The notes below the pieces were generated by a model. The model saw only the letters and a list, made by a program, of their open reading frames with translations, was not told the origin of the DNA and did not search any database. The translations under genes were made by a program, and so were the position numbers. A stretch of 64,000 nt of DNA from Eonycteris spelaea (lineage: Eukaryota; Chordata; Mammalia; Chiroptera; Pteropodidae). The stretch spans positions 9,464,501 through 9,528,500 of the forward strand of contig PUFA01000021.1 of the NCBI GenBank assembly GCA_003508835.1, read 5' to 3'. Shown piece after piece: positions 36,482-49,199 of the stretch; within the stretch, counting starts at the first letter, position 1; the number at the start of each line of letters is the position of its first letter.

Positions 36482-38149
36482 CACGTCCTGCCTTGATATT
36501 GAATTTCAGCCTCCAGCAAGTCAGACTTTTTCCATTAGTTTGGTTTGGGGCGATTCCTGAGCTATAGGCACGCTTCCTGGCCGGCTGCCAACTGAACACT
36601 AGAACGCAAGGAAAGTCTGTTTACTCCTCAGAAAAAAATAAGAACTGATTCTGTCTTCCTTTTGGTTATCATGAGGTTCACCGAAAAGGGGTCTACGTGT
36701 CTCCCAGTGCGTCCACCCTTGTGACTGATATCCTTCCACAAATATCGAACATCGCCACTTTCTCCAAACCCAGTTATAAAACACCATCAGAATTCAAAGG
36801 TACTGAACACTTTGTGCCAGGCGTGTGTGCCATGAACCGCTGGTGAACATTTCAAACTGCAATTTCCCGCATCTCCTCACGTGCATCTGAAACTCAAGAC
36901 CTCATGATGAATTTCAAGTTCTGCCCCCCATTTTGGAGAATCTCCTTCACAGATCTCTCTTTGGAGAAACTGAATTTGCAGGGTGGAGACTCCAGTTGAA
37001 AAAGGAAGAGACCTGTCATCGCTGAGAGCCTCAGGGCAGTAACAAGTCAGGCATGGGGGAGGAGGCCAGAAGGGGCCGATCTGCACAAAAACAAGATCAC
37101 CCCAGGCAGTGGCCTGGGGCCGAAGCAGCGGAAGACCTGACGGGGAGTCTGGGCGTGGCCAGGGGACCACAAGATCTGAAGTCAGAACAAAAGCACAAAG
37201 CGACAAGTCAGAACCACGATACGTGCGTGTGTACTAAAGTTAAGAAATAAGGCTGGCAAAAATCAGACCCTCCAATACAACAGGCAAAGCCAAATCTAGA
37301 CCCACTAGGGGCAGGCGGCGGGGAGCATGAGGACACAGCTGCTAAAGAGGTACCAGAAGAAGAAATACCCTCCATAATGCTGGGTAGCCCCTGGACCTCA
37401 ATGATGAAAATTTTGATATCATTTCAGGTAAAGCAAGTAACGACATAGCACACCCAGCTAGCCTCGCTGGAAGCAGGCACCTAGACTTGGGCGAGAAGGA
37501 CAAGAAAGGCAGAGGCACGTGAGCAAGATCCATCTGATACTGACAAAATGATGAAGGCCTTCATATTCCAGTGTTAGCAGGTGGGCAGAGCACGGACACC
37601 AGAGAGTCCACGCTGCTGATCCCACCTGCTGGCCTTGTAGCAGCCGCTCCATGTGATTCCAACCTGTGACATCTTCCCAAGGACCTTGATGGACTTCAGC
37701 TGGGGTCCCCTGTGAAGCCTTCAGGACCCATTCCCAAGAGAAGCTGATACCCATCATCAGTAAGCCCATGATATCAGAGTGGCCAGCATAAGAGCAAATC
37801 AAAATGTCCCAGGACCATCTCCTAACTGGGACAGGCAGCCTATGTGGCCCGTCTATGTCACTGTTAATTCTGCAGACCTGTTATTTTTGCTTACTCCACT
37901 ATTTTTACTTTGCCTATTTGCAAATATAGTGTCTAGCCCAGATCTGTCCTGCCCTTGAGGGTGTCCTAGACAAAACACACCCTCAACAGGGTACACAAGC
38001 CACAAAAATTACCTTGAAATATGATCATTGCCTAGTGTGAGATCATACCATATGAGGAAAAGTCTAAATATTTGACAAATCAATCAGTCTTCCAGACTGG
38101 CACTCTCCCTAGCTGGGAGAGCTGTGATAAGCTCGTGATGTCCGCTCGA
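35349..38149. other. Intron 1 stretch, mostly unrecognised
   Basis: Includes the CA repeat at 36419. The part 37255-38060 has the look of an old LTR or other dispersed repeat (a 114-codon minus-strand frame lies at 37458-37802), but I cannot name it. Confidence 0.35.
36419..36479. repeat. (CA)n with alternating GTGTGCGCGC core
   Basis: About 60 bases of strictly alternating purine-pyrimidine sequence, with a palindromic CACACGTGTG (36429-36438) and a CGCGC step. This is the pattern that favours Z-DNA. Confidence 0.95.
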
Positions 38150-38390
38150 GAGAGAAGACATGAACACACACAGACTCTGGAGTTAGACAAGAGACTGGGA
38201 ATCTCATCTGCCAGCTGTGTGACTTATCTAGTTACTTAACCTAAGTCACCAGGTTGATCAGCTCTATTCGGGTTAACAATAGATCCTAATACACAGAGGA
38301 TTCAATGACACGATGTATATGACGGGCTTCGCACAGCAAATGACACCAAGTAAGTATCTCGCAAATGTCCTCTATTGTTATGGTTGTTGG
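38150..38390 (+). mobile_element. MIR SINE
   Basis: AGACTCTGGAGTTAGACAAGAGACTGGGAATC, CCAGCTGTGTGACTTATCTAGTTACTTAACCTAAG and AAGTAAGTATCTCGCAAATG are MIR in order. Confidence 0.72.
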
Positions 38391-39129
38391 TTTGGGAGGT
38401 TTATAGAGGTCGAGATAAACCGAAGGGACCTTTCGAGTTCCTCAGTGAAACAATTGTACTTCCTGGGTCCTCTGGTGCCCCGTCCATAACATCACGGTCT
38501 GAGGCAGGGGTGGGAATCCAAGTCAAATCTAGACGTCAACTTTAGCACAGCCTCTCCCGCTCACATGCCAGGCCTATCACAGGTCCCTCGACACAAGAGA
38601 ATCGCACTGAATGGCATCAGCATTGGTCTTTAACAAGCGGTGGTCTCTGAAGCAAAGAAATCAGTCACCATCCTCAAGTTTCTTATTAATCTGAATTAAC
38701 TGAGCTGGTGAATAAGTACTTGGCGCAGGTCCCATACAAGCTCAATGGCTTGGGCACGAGTATTAAGTCCAAGCCTTGGTGACAATGTCATCACTGAAGC
38801 CTCATTATTGAGCCAAGATCTCCATCGTGAGCCATCTCCAGAGACCTTAATTCCACATCGGGGTCAGCCAATGCCCAACCGATGACCCACTCAGGTTCAT
38901 TTTGTGTCAACAGACAATGGCGCAGACCTTATGCCAACAAATTAAATACCCCGTTTGGAGTCCTGAGGAGTCTATTAAATGATTCCCAATAATAAAGTAT
39001 GCATGACACTAAAGTCATCTAGAAAGATATCTCATTCACAGCGTCTTCCACATTAAAGAGCAACAAGTCAAGAGAACATCAGATTAATTTTGTTTCGTCC
39101 TCCTGCTAAGGGGGAAAGAAGGCGAGAAA

Positions 39130-39215
39130 CATAGAAAGGATTCACTCCTACCGCAACATGCACTTTAAACCCTTACAATTTTATGTTAATTATACGTCAA
39201 TAAAGCTGAAATTTA
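39130..39215 (+). mobile_element. L1 3'-terminal fragment
   Basis: ATTTTATGTTAATTATACGTCAATAAAGCTG is the common L1 3' end. Confidence 0.6.
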
Positions 39216-39969
39216 AGAATACTCACCCCTGAACCACAAATTAAATCCAGGAACTTTAAAAGGAACCCAAGTTAATTTCCCTCCTGCCTAAAGATGTGCA
39301 GAGAACAGCAAGGGTGTGAACTTGTAAGTATTCTTCCATGTATTTCCAGCAAATAAGAAGTTCTGCCTGCTGATTCAACAGCCTTACCAAGCTTGCGGTG
39401 ATTCATCACCATGGCTTGCAAGAAAACATGCTAGGTGAAAATTAAACAGAAAGAAAAATCATACTCTTAGTCATCAAAATTGAGAAGCGGGAAAGAAAAG
39501 GTGTGGGTTTCTGTTGGTAAAGGTTCACTCACCCCGGTTCCAACAAGCCTCCTCTTGCATCATCAGGATCAGTAACCAGAGTGCTTGGTAACTAAAATAA
39601 TAAAATGATAGAAAATGTCCAGGGAGCCGAGAGCAGATCTCTAGTGCTGGCCCCTTCCAGCTTTCTTCCGGCTCAGAAATGCACATGTCAGTTTCCTGGT
39701 GTTCAGTGACCAGACCTGTCCTATTTGTCTAGCCCCTTGCTTTTCTAGGATAAACAGAAGCTCACAGTTAAGAAGGGTAGGAAAAAATACCTTTGTATCC
39801 CACTAAATACACACTTATATGTGATAAATTTATTTCTCACTAATGCTACATAAATCAATTTTGGAGTAAATGTAACAAAAATATAACTATAGATCTAGAT
39901 TTATAATTAAACTATAAACTAGAATTCAGGTATTAATTTTAAAAATCAGAGGAATGTACCTTACCCCTA

Positions 39970-40155
39970 AAAATACACTATGGGAGCAATCTTGGCATTT
40001 GGACTGAATCGGTCTGTGCTGTGGGCATTTGGGGTGTGTGGCAGCATCCCTGGCTTCTACCCACTAGATGCCAGTCGTACCCTCTGCGCAATGTCTCCAG
40101 ACATTGCTAAATATCCCCAGGGAGGCAAAACTGCCCCCAGCAGAGAACGACTATT
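39970..40155 (+). mobile_element. MER20 element, partial
   Basis: GGCAGCATCCCTGGCTTCTACCCACTAGATGCCAG and TGTCTCCAGACATTGCTAAATATCCCCAGGGAGGCAAAACTGCCCCC are MER20. Confidence 0.85.
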
Positions 40156-41104
40156 CTACAGAAAACAATTTTAACCCCATCCCTAAAGATCTGCCCAGCC
40201 CTTACCAAATCCAGACTGCACACTTTAAGGCAAAAAACAAATCTGCTGATACGGCCAGGCTAGCACTTTTCTTTTTAAACTACCAAATCTGTAGTTTCGA
40301 ATGTCGTTAGGAATGAAAACCATTAGCAGCTACCATATCACCATCTTAACTGAATTACAGCTTTGAAAAGGGCGATTTAAATGTAAACCATTATCTTTTT
40401 AAAATCTCACGTCTCTTGAAAGAGGCAATCTCCCAAATGGTTTCTTAAAGTTTTATTACGGCTGTGACCCTGAAACTGCTATTAAAAAAAAAAAAAAGTC
40501 TTTATATTAAAAAAGCATCCCTCAACTTGAACGAAACAGCACTATTAACCAACTCTGCTGAGGAAGATGTGAACAGTTAGAACGCCCAAATCGGGCTGGA
40601 CAGCTGGACAGCTGAGGGGCCACTCACACCTCCACGGCAGACAGAAGCTGTCAGCTCTGCGGATGACAAGCGCGATTCATAAAGCCGCACGCAGATTCCA
40701 AAGCAAACACGCCTCTACATCGCTTCATGGGAATCTGGAGTACATCAGCAGCAGACAAACGCCAAGAAAAATGACAGGAAATTCAGTGTGAACTTCGCCT
40801 TCAGCAGAGATGCTCCCCGGAAACCTATAAACATGTCATTGAAACTATTCTCTGAATCTTCTCCCCAAACTGAACTCCTACTATGCCTCTCACTCAGGAT
40901 GAATGTTCGGTTGCTGGTATCACAAAAACAATCCGAAGGGCTGCGCTTTTGGTTTATGGGAAAATTTTATTCCTTGTTCCAGTCACTGGTAAAAATGGAT
41001 AATTCTTCGTGACTGGTCTGCTGTGGAGAAGCAAATACACATCTCCAAAAACTTCCACACATATCTGCATCTCTGTCTATGTGACCCATTACCACCACCT
41101 CCAA
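40156..41104. other. Intron 1 stretch without recognised elements
   Basis: AT-rich single-copy-looking DNA with an A13 run near 40484. Nothing else recognised. Confidence 0.4.
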
Positions 41105-41325
41105 TCGAAGTTGAGTCCCACAGAGCTAGAATTTTGGTTGCAAATCCTGGTTCTACCACTTCCAAGTTGTGCGGACCTGGGCCAATCATCAACTTCTAAG
41201 ACCCTGCATTCTGATGTGTAAAATGGTGACGAGAACAGAACCAACCACACAAGACTGGTGGGGAGAGGAAATTAATCCACACAAAGAATTTAGCACAGTC
41301 CCAGCCCATGGTAAATTGGCCGATA
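41105..41325 (+). mobile_element. MIR SINE
   Basis: GGTTGCAAATCCTGGTTCTACCACTTCCAAGTTG, GACCTGGGCCAATCATC and GTGTAAAATGGTGACGAGAACA are MIR in order. Confidence 0.75.
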
Positions 41326-42974
41326 AATTTTGGAAAGTTAAACCAGATAAACGAAAATGCTGATGGCTTGGAGGCTGTAGAGATAGCACACTGGCTAAGT
41401 CACAATGCAGAGTTCCAATGGTTCTAAATGTTCCCAAAATCTCCCACTCCATCAGATCCTGAGTATACATTTTCCTCCTCAGACTTGAGTTAGAGAATCC
41501 TACTAGTATGTAATTATTTTTTTCTTTAAAAGGAATTTCCTCCTAAGCTGGGTGTAATAAAGACAGGATACACCATTTAAAAAAAGCATCCAAACATTCT
41601 GTTTTGCTTGAGGGAATAACTATTCAATTTCATCAAACATTTTATAATAACCCAATAGAAAACCCTCCCGGGGGCCTTAATTCTTCTGAGGATATCCCAC
41701 TTCCTGTCTCACAAGCACATGCCAACTCTAGAGATTCCCATTTAAGGATCCACTGGAGGCTGATGAGCCCACAGGGATTTTAAGAGACGCAAAGGACACA
41801 ACCTCAGTTATATTTCTGACCCGTCCTTTGAGGGGGTAGATGTTGAGTAAAGTAGCCTAGTTCTCTCTGTGCCTCAGGGTAAAAGGAATCTACTTGTTAT
41901 CATGAAGATAACAGGAGAATGAAGATAAAGTTCCATCCCTTAAGAGCCCCTCTGACCTCCATGAGATGTGTTTCCACCTCCAGAAGCACATTTTTCTTTA
42001 ATGCTGTGCACAATCCGCAGAAAAGGAGGCCTCAGCCAGCCATCTAGAATGATTTTTGCTCCCCATGTTTACTCTTCCAACTGATGATCCACGCTTCAAT
42101 TTTTCTGATAAAATACTGCAAAGTAACTATGGTGAAAAGTCAGATGTACAAATTACCCCTCAGGACATATATAAACAGCCCCTGACCTGCTTACTGAAAT
42201 ATGTGTGGCAGAATCCACTCCTAATTTCACATAGCCAAGAGCTCATTAGATCAGATGTTTTCTCTTCTGATGCTTACCTTGAAAAACAACAGGCAAGTCC
42301 ATCTTTGTAATATCTACAGAAAGGCACACTGGCCTTTCAAAGAGAACTCTAAGTGAACAATACAGTAAGCTAACCTCCAGATCTGCCCAAAGGAAATTGT
42401 TATAGCTGAAAAAGCTACGTCATCAAGAAAAATATCCAAGAATTTCAATGGTTCTCAAGGTCTGAAAAATTAGTGCCAGACTTTACAGTCTGTACACCTG
42501 ACTTCACATCCTGAAAGTTGAACCTGGCATCTAATTTTGAGAGAACCCCAGAGACTGAAAATCTTTTGGAAATGCAGTGCCTATGATTAACAAGGCAGTG
42601 TTCTGATGACCCTATCCTAAAAAGGCAAAATTGCACGAAAGGGTGGGGAGGCTGCGTCTACTTTTTCTGAACTTCTAAGAAATGTGGAAATGCTGCCTAC
42701 TGAAGACTCTACTTCTTACAGCAAGCAAACAATACACCTACCAGATATGGACAAAAACTCTCAGGCCACCTGGCCTTGGTAGGATACTTCATTCCCCAAA
42801 CCAAAGGCTGGCTGGCTGGAAGAAGGCACTCAGAAGGGCAGCCATGAAGAATTGGGAAGACCACGGAGAGCAAAGACGTGTCATTAAACAGACACCAAGG
42901 CGAAGATCTCCCACGCCCTCCTGTTCCCAATGACTCTGCACATATGCATGAGGACAGTGAAGAAGGCTGGTGGG
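41326..42974. other. Intron 1 stretch without recognised elements
   Basis: AT-rich. 42056-42310 has an 84-codon open frame with no recognised content. No repeat named. Confidence 0.35.
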
Positions 42975-43320
42975 GACAATTGATTCGTTTGAAATCCCGT
43001 GTTGGAGGAGAGGCGTACGGATACCCTGGATCTCCAGGAAGACGAACAAGTGGATCCTAAATGTCAAATTAAGCCTGAAACATCACTGTAGGTAAAAAAT
43101 GACAAAACTGCAGCTGTCCTACTTCGGGCACATAACGAGAGGGCAGGGGTCTCTGGAAAAGACAGGAATGCTGGGGAACACAGCAGGCAGCAGGACAAGA
43201 GGAAGACCAGATGTGAGATGGGTCGACTCCGTGAGAGAAGCCGCGGGCCGGAGCTGACCAGAGCTGGTGAAGACAGGGCACTGGGACATCGCTCATTCAT
43301 AGGGTCACCGGGAGTGGGAA
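42975..43320 (+). mobile_element. RTE-clade LINE, C-terminal fragment of the reverse transcriptase ORF
   Basis: Conceptual translation gives CWRRGVRIPWISRKTNKWIL in one frame. After a shift it gives KLQLSYFGHITRG, then SLEKTGMLGN, RTRGRPDVRWVDSVREAA. These are the characteristic closing motifs of RTE/BovB-type LINE proteins (CWRR..RIPW..RRTN, L.YFGH, KT.MLG, RGR..RW.D). It ends near ATTCATAGGGTCACC, the usual RTE 3' region. The fragment is broken by a frameshift and has no catalytic RT domain. It may be MamRTE-like or a younger family. Confidence 0.82.
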
Positions 43321-43388
43321 CCACCTCAGACACATTATACACACATATAAACATGTATATGTTCATACATGTGACATATTAGATTTAT

Positions 43389-43410
43389 CTATATATATAT
43401 ATATATACAC
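43389..43410. repeat. (TA)n short microsatellite
   Basis: About ten TA units, just after the RTE fragment. It may derive from the RTE 3' tail. Confidence 0.85.
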
Positions 43411-43970
43411 ACTAAACAAAAAAAAAAAATCTTTTCTTGCACCCTTGAGAAGTAACAGCTCACCCACTTGCTGCTGAAACACTAGTAATACTCTATATGC
43501 AAAGTTGCTGGAAAAAAAAAAAGCAAAGAAAATGGACGTTTTCCATATACAGCAGGAGTTACAAAGAATAAATCCACATTTGGAGAAATCCCTTGCTGTA
43601 CAGCCTTGGTGAGAATACGGGGGCCCCCTAGGACTCTGGACGTAGTCTCCGCTCAGCTTTTGATTACAAAGGGAAGAGGGTAGAAAGATGGTGGATCCAG
43701 GTCAGAGAGAGACGAAGCCCAGGGGGCTGGCGCCGACACCGGCGGTCCGCGGGGGCGGTTCGGACCCGCCGCCCCAGGACTGGGGCCGCTGGAGACGGCC
43801 TGTCCTGCCTGGTGCGGTGGGCGGAGGCTGGTCTGTCACGCGCTCTAGCTTCTCGCCATGCCTTTCACTCGATGATCCCCTCCCCGCTGCCACCACCACA
43901 CACCCGACTCAAGTCAGAACGTGAGAAAAGGGCACTTTCAACAGCCTTAGGGGTCTCACGTCAAAGAAAT

Positions 43971-43983
43971 CCCCCCCCCCCCC
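43971..43983. repeat. Poly(C) run of 13
   Basis: A pure C run next to a CpG-rich patch (43700-43860). Confidence 0.95.
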
Positions 43984-44389
43984 ATTCAGTCCTGCTCAGA
44001 TACCGAAGCACGACAGGAACATTTTTACTGCATTTCTGTTCCGCGTCCCAAGAAGCCTGGGCTCTAGCGAACTCCAACATCCATTCCCTCCCCTGGCTGG
44101 TCCACAGGGGCGGTGACAGGTCAGGGTTGTGACACCGAAGACAGGATTAACCATGCAAAACAAAAGTCATTTTATTTCCTGAAGTCTGTCTCGGGGAAAG
44201 AGCCCAGGAATAGGGACGATCAGTTGTTAGGATGTTGAGCAAGGGTTCGAATGCACCAGGTCTGACCACATCTACCTCACGCTACTTGAGACATAGTCAC
44301 AAATCATAAGATCTTTTGACAACAGCATTTCACTACGAGGAGTAAACAAGGAAGGCCATGAGCATCTGAGCTCTGATCAGCCATGGGAC

Positions 44390-44409
44390 AAAAAAAAAAA
44401 AAAAAAAAC
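44390..44409 (+). repeat. Poly(A) run of 20
   Basis: A pure A run. No retroposon body could be recognised upstream of it. Confidence 0.9.
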
Positions 44410-44449
44410 AGTAATTTACTGCACAGGTACTTGCTAGTCTCAGAATGAT

Positions 44450-44985
44450 AAGGATGGTAGCGACAAGGTTTAACTGAGCATCAGAACAATGGAACAGCTA
44501 CTCAACGATAAAATGGAACAAATTGTCCACGCACACACAAGGGCAGGGCTCAGGGCCCTAACAAGCCCACCTCAGAAGGCTGACATACTGAATCATTTAT
44601 GTAACACTCACAGACGGTATTCTAGGTTAGAGGAGAACAGATCAGTAGTTACTAGGGGGCAGGACGCAGTATCGCCCACGGGGTAGCCCGAAGCAGAGAG
44701 TCCAGTACTAGGATCACACTGGGAGTTACACAATACACAACCCTGCTTAGAACTACACGTGTGCATACAAGTAAGTGGTGAAATCTGAATGATGTCTATA
44801 GACTGTACCAATGTGAGTTGCCTGGGGATTTTTTTGATAGCATACTATTTATTGTTACATGTCACCGCCAGGGAAGCTAGGTGACAGGTACACAGGACCT
44901 CGCTGTACTGTGTTGGCACCTTCTGAGTATTATGTTTTAACAAAAAGGCATCCCAGAATAAAACTGTACAAAACATAGGGGGAAG
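44450..44985 (+). mobile_element. L1 3'-end fragment
   Basis: AACAGATCAGTAGTTACTAGGGGGCAGGA, CTGTACCAATGTGAGTTGCCTGGG, AGGTACACAGGACCTCGCTGTACTG and AAAAAGGCATCCCAGAATAAAA follow an old L1 3' untranslated region. Confidence 0.7.
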
Positions 44986-45411
44986 AGGGCAGTAGACATA
45001 ACTTAGCTCAACATGTTCTCAAAACTCTGAGCATCTGACCTTCTCTTTTCTAGCAGAGAACCGTCAGTTTCATTACTCAGTGCAGTATAACACATGCTTC
45101 TCTAATGCTCCAGTGAGAGGCTCTGAAAAGGAACCTAAGGAGTCAGAGGTAAAGCACCAGAAGGGGGACCAACAAGAGCCTCGGGGCAGCGGGTGCAGTT
45201 GAAAGTCACATATTCTAATCAGACTGAACATCTTAACACATGACTTGAATGACAAAAAACAGAATACAACTTTGGCACTCACATCTGTGTGCTCTCTATC
45301 ATCCAGAGAGTGAAAAGCAACTAGGAATCGGTATAAATGAGGAAGGGTGGAAAAAGGACTAGCGAGACCCAAATTGAAGCCATCCATGGCCGTGAAAGTG
45401 TGGACATAGCA

Positions 45412-45565
45412 CAGCGATTCTTGGCTGGAGCCACTCTGTACCCCCTCGTTCTCGGGGGGCCTCTGTAATGTCTGGAGTCATTTTTGATGAGCACAACTGA
45501 GGGAAGTGAGTGCTACTGGCATCTGGTGATTAGAGGCCAGGGATGCTGCTCAATGTCCTACAACA
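45412..45565 (-). mobile_element. MER20 element, partial
   Basis: The reverse complement reads CTGTCCTGTGTGTTGTAGGAC, GCAGCATCCCTGGCCTCTAATCACCAGATGCCAGTAGC and ATGACTCCAGACATTACAGAGG, which is MER20. Confidence 0.82.
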
Positions 45566-46384
45566 CACAGGACAGTTCTTCATTACAAAGACGGACCTGG
45601 CTGAAGACGTCGTTGGTGACGAGGTTGAGAAGGCCTAGAAAGAGGACACACTTGTCGACATCTGAGAATCTGAGGGTGACAACAACGGAAGGGCTGTACT
45701 CCTTGACCCTTAGCTCACATCATTAAAAGAACAAAATGTGGGTGGAAATAAACAGAAGCACATTATGAAAGGTACAGTGTAGTCTGCATCCAACACGCAA
45801 CACTTCTATTTCAAGGTTCATGGAAAGATTTTCTGGGGGTAATTAATAAAAATAACAAACCTTAAAGTCACACACACATACACACTCCAACAGTGTTGTA
45901 TGTAACCCAAATCCCTACTGTTAGAACCAGAACCACATAAGTGTTGTGGCCCAAAGTCCCAAGGATACTTACAATGCAAATGAATGAGAATTAAAAGAAT
46001 AATCCATACAAACAATACCCTAATCGAATTGCCAATGGCTCCCCAGGAAGCATAAAGCTGGGTCCCCTGTGTGTACTTTGGCCTTAAATGAAGATCAGAA
46101 GCCACACTGGAACTTTCTGGGGTGAATTGACAGCCCTGCCTGTAATTAACTGAGAAGAAAGCCTCTCTCCTCCACTCTCAGAGAATCTAACAGTGGACAC
46201 AGAATCTAGTGGAACACAATGCGTGCCATTAAGAGTCTAACAAAAAGTTATGAAATCCCTCTTATCTTAAATACATCATGACAGTCTGTCTCAGTCGTAC
46301 CTGCTGTAAGCTGCGCGACACCTCTCACAAAACTTTCGCTGCCAAATAATCTTAAGTAAAAATGTGTAAAACCCTTTGATCAAA

Positions 46385-46540
46385 CATCTCCACCCTTGGA
46401 AAATGTTATCCTCAAAAAACAATCAGACGAGTGTGCGATGATCTAGATACATGAATGTTCATATGCTGTCTTCTATTAAAGCAAACAACTAAAAGCAACC
46501 TAAAATGGTCATATAAATGATGATACATGCCCAGGAGGAA
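46385..46540 (+). mobile_element. L1/HAL1-like fragment
   Basis: TCCACCCTTGGAAAATGTTATCC, AACAATCAGACGAGTGTGCGATGAT and AAGCAACCTAAAATGG follow L1 3' text. Confidence 0.6.
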
Positions 46541-48759
46541 CAGGCAGTGCCACTCAGACCCAGTCACCCAGGATCTCTGCCTTGGGCTACAGGCTTTAGA
46601 GTGCCCTGTACGTCACAAAAACAGTAATAAGTAAGTACAAATAAATAAGTAAATAAATATCAAAGAGTGAACCATGGTCTTGGGTGGCAATTATTTATTT
46701 TGAATTTGCAAGGGGCAGCTATTTGAGATAAACGATTTCTTACTAGTAATATTAGCAAAAGCATCCCAAATCCCCAAACAGAACAAATTAGGCCATTTTA
46801 CTTTTAAAATACTAGAGAAAGACTCCTTCATCAAAAAGGAACTACTTATGAAGCATGGAAAGAAACTGATATTTCAAGAAAATAGTAAAAAGTCACATTA
46901 AGGAAATAAAAACATTTGTATGACTAGGAAGGAATGATTCATACACACATAACACCCAAACATTTTTATATAGACTATTTTCTGGCCAAGGTGCATTAAG
47001 GTATAGTCTCATCTAAAAATTTTTAATGAATTAGCTTGTGTTCAGTTTTCTTTATAATATGTATAGCAGTAAAATGTTGAACAATTTAAGAAATATTTGA
47101 TGGGCCTAGAGAATTAAGAAATAGTGAGGATTCATAATATTAAGTGACTTACACAGTGAAATTACAAAATATTGTACATCCTACAATTTCAATAATCTAT
47201 CATATGCAAACCTGTTCCTTTTTAAGGCTGCCTGTACACATGTAAACTTCTTGATATTTAAAGCTTTTTTCAGTCACATCTTAAATGAAATACATTACAG
47301 ATGAACTTTTACACAAACATTATATATAGAGGTATAAAAAGTATATACCAACAAAGCATTAAGAATGGGGCCCACGGGGTTTTTGTGTTTGATTAGGGTA
47401 TTTTCTAAATTTTCTAAACTTAGTGCATATTCTCTGCATGATTAAGAAAAAAATGGTTTAAGAATGACATAGAAAATATAGCAAATCTGTTTATCAAATT
47501 TTTTTTAGCAAGAACACTCCAAATTATAAATATATTCCTAGTAACTTAATTTCAGTATCTATGAAATAATGAAAGCCTAAAAATGTATTAATGGTAGGCC
47601 ACACACATAAGCATGCAGTCTACTAAGCTGCTTTTAAACAGGATTTTAACTCACAAAACAGATGTCACAGGCACAGAGATCAGTTCACCTCTCTCTACAA
47701 TGGATGCCACTGTCATACTTACGTGTTATTAACTGACCGCCAAAAGATGACATTTAAAAAAGTTATGGGATTCTTTGGGGACCCAATGCTGGGTAAGAGA
47801 CCAAGTGAAAAGTCCAATATCCCCATATCTCATTTTATCTTGGCCCTTAAATCACTGACAGGTAGTAAAGACAAGCATGCCTACCCTAACAGAAATATCT
47901 CACTTTTTAAACTACCTCAATGGGAAATGCTTTCTCACAGAGGCATTTTAACCGTGAAGGCGCCTACTGAAGATTGGGTGAAGGCAGAGGCAGTAAACGT
48001 AGGCCACTCCCTCGCTCGGGCTGTGAGTCTATGGACATGTCACAGCTTCGCCGGTAACTGGCAGAGTCAGATGTCGTGTCATGTGACATAAGATGCTACA
48101 ATGAAATTGGGGACTTAAGTTTCTCACTTTCTGCCTGGCAGGGACATCTTCCGAAAAGCTCTTGGTGAGATGGCGACGTGGTTTATCGAGGCAGCTCTTG
48201 GAGCCATGTTCCTCTCCGCTGTCAAGCACCAAGTCCACGAGCCTTAACAAGCTAACAAGGAAGACGCTACTGACGTGGAGGCACCCCGGGAAAGCAACCA
48301 GGAATCTTTACTCGAAAGATTCCATCAGAAAACCTCAATGAGGAGTATTCCAATATCTGATCATTAGAACTGGGGAGGCAAATGAGTCAACCCTTTTAAT
48401 ACACACTTCTTAAAAACCTAGTTTTGCTAAGTGCCTTATTATACAATTCTTTCCGGCATCCTCATCGAGGTTGGGACCAGCGGCTTTAGAAAACACATTT
48501 TACAAGGAAACAGAAGGCGTGTGTCTTTCCTAAGAACAAACCAGAGAGAAATTAGTGGCATGTTCAAAAACTGATTCGCCTTTTCCTGCTGGGTTTGCAA
48601 CGTTTCTGGGGTGCGGACACTTGTTTTCCCAACTCCCATGAAGTTTTCAACTCAGAAATCACCAGCTGCCTACAGTATACGCCACTTCATCAAAGAGCCA
48701 GGAAATGCTGACGCCAGCTTAAGACTAATGACATCAACAGAACAGAAAAACATGGCCAT
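46541..48759. other. Intron 1 AT-rich stretch without recognised elements
   Basis: 46790-47650 is very AT-rich and low in CpG, and shows no repeat family I know. It could be conserved noncoding DNA or an unrecognised repeat. A 122-codon frame at 47723-48091 has no recognised content. Confidence 0.4.
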
Positions 48760-48985
48760 GCAGAACACAGAGGTTCCAGAGACAGCCTGTCTGGGTTCAA
48801 ATCCTGGCTGCCACTTCCTAGCTGTGTGACCCTGCGACAGTTACTTAACCTCTCTGTGCCTCCCTTTCCTCATTGTTGGAGCCTTATTCATAGGGTCGTT
48901 AAATGCATTAAATGAGTCACTGCATGAAAAGGGCTCAGGTGCATGTGTGGCACATAGAAGGCACTCAATAAAAGTTAGCCATATT
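48760..48985 (+). mobile_element. MIR SINE, near full length
   Basis: GTCTGGGTTCAAATCCTGGCTGCCACTTCCTAGCTGTGTGACC, ACAGTTACTTAACCTCTCTGTGCC and GGCACATAGAAGGCACTCAATAAA are the full MIR order including the tRNA B box. Confidence 0.93.
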
Positions 48986-49199
48986 TGTTGTCCTCAAAGA
49001 ATTGTAAAATGCTTCATAATTGATAAAATAGGTCATGAGCATCTCCCCCACGGCTATAAAAAAAAAATTGTACTTGAGGGGAAAATAACTATACAAGAAT
49101 CCCATCCTTAAGGACCTCAGAGTGCAAACGAGGTAATAAAACCTATAAATGGGATATTTAACCTCTCAAGGCTCTGTTTACTCACTTGAAAAGGGGTGG

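Noticed and set aside
37301..37316. Second CTCF-like site (CCACTAGGGGCAGG)
   Set aside because: It lacks one G of the core, so the match is not good enough to list.
37255..38060. Possible LTR or processed pseudogene
   Set aside because: No family, poly(A) tail or readable product could be established, so it is only mentioned in the stretch note.
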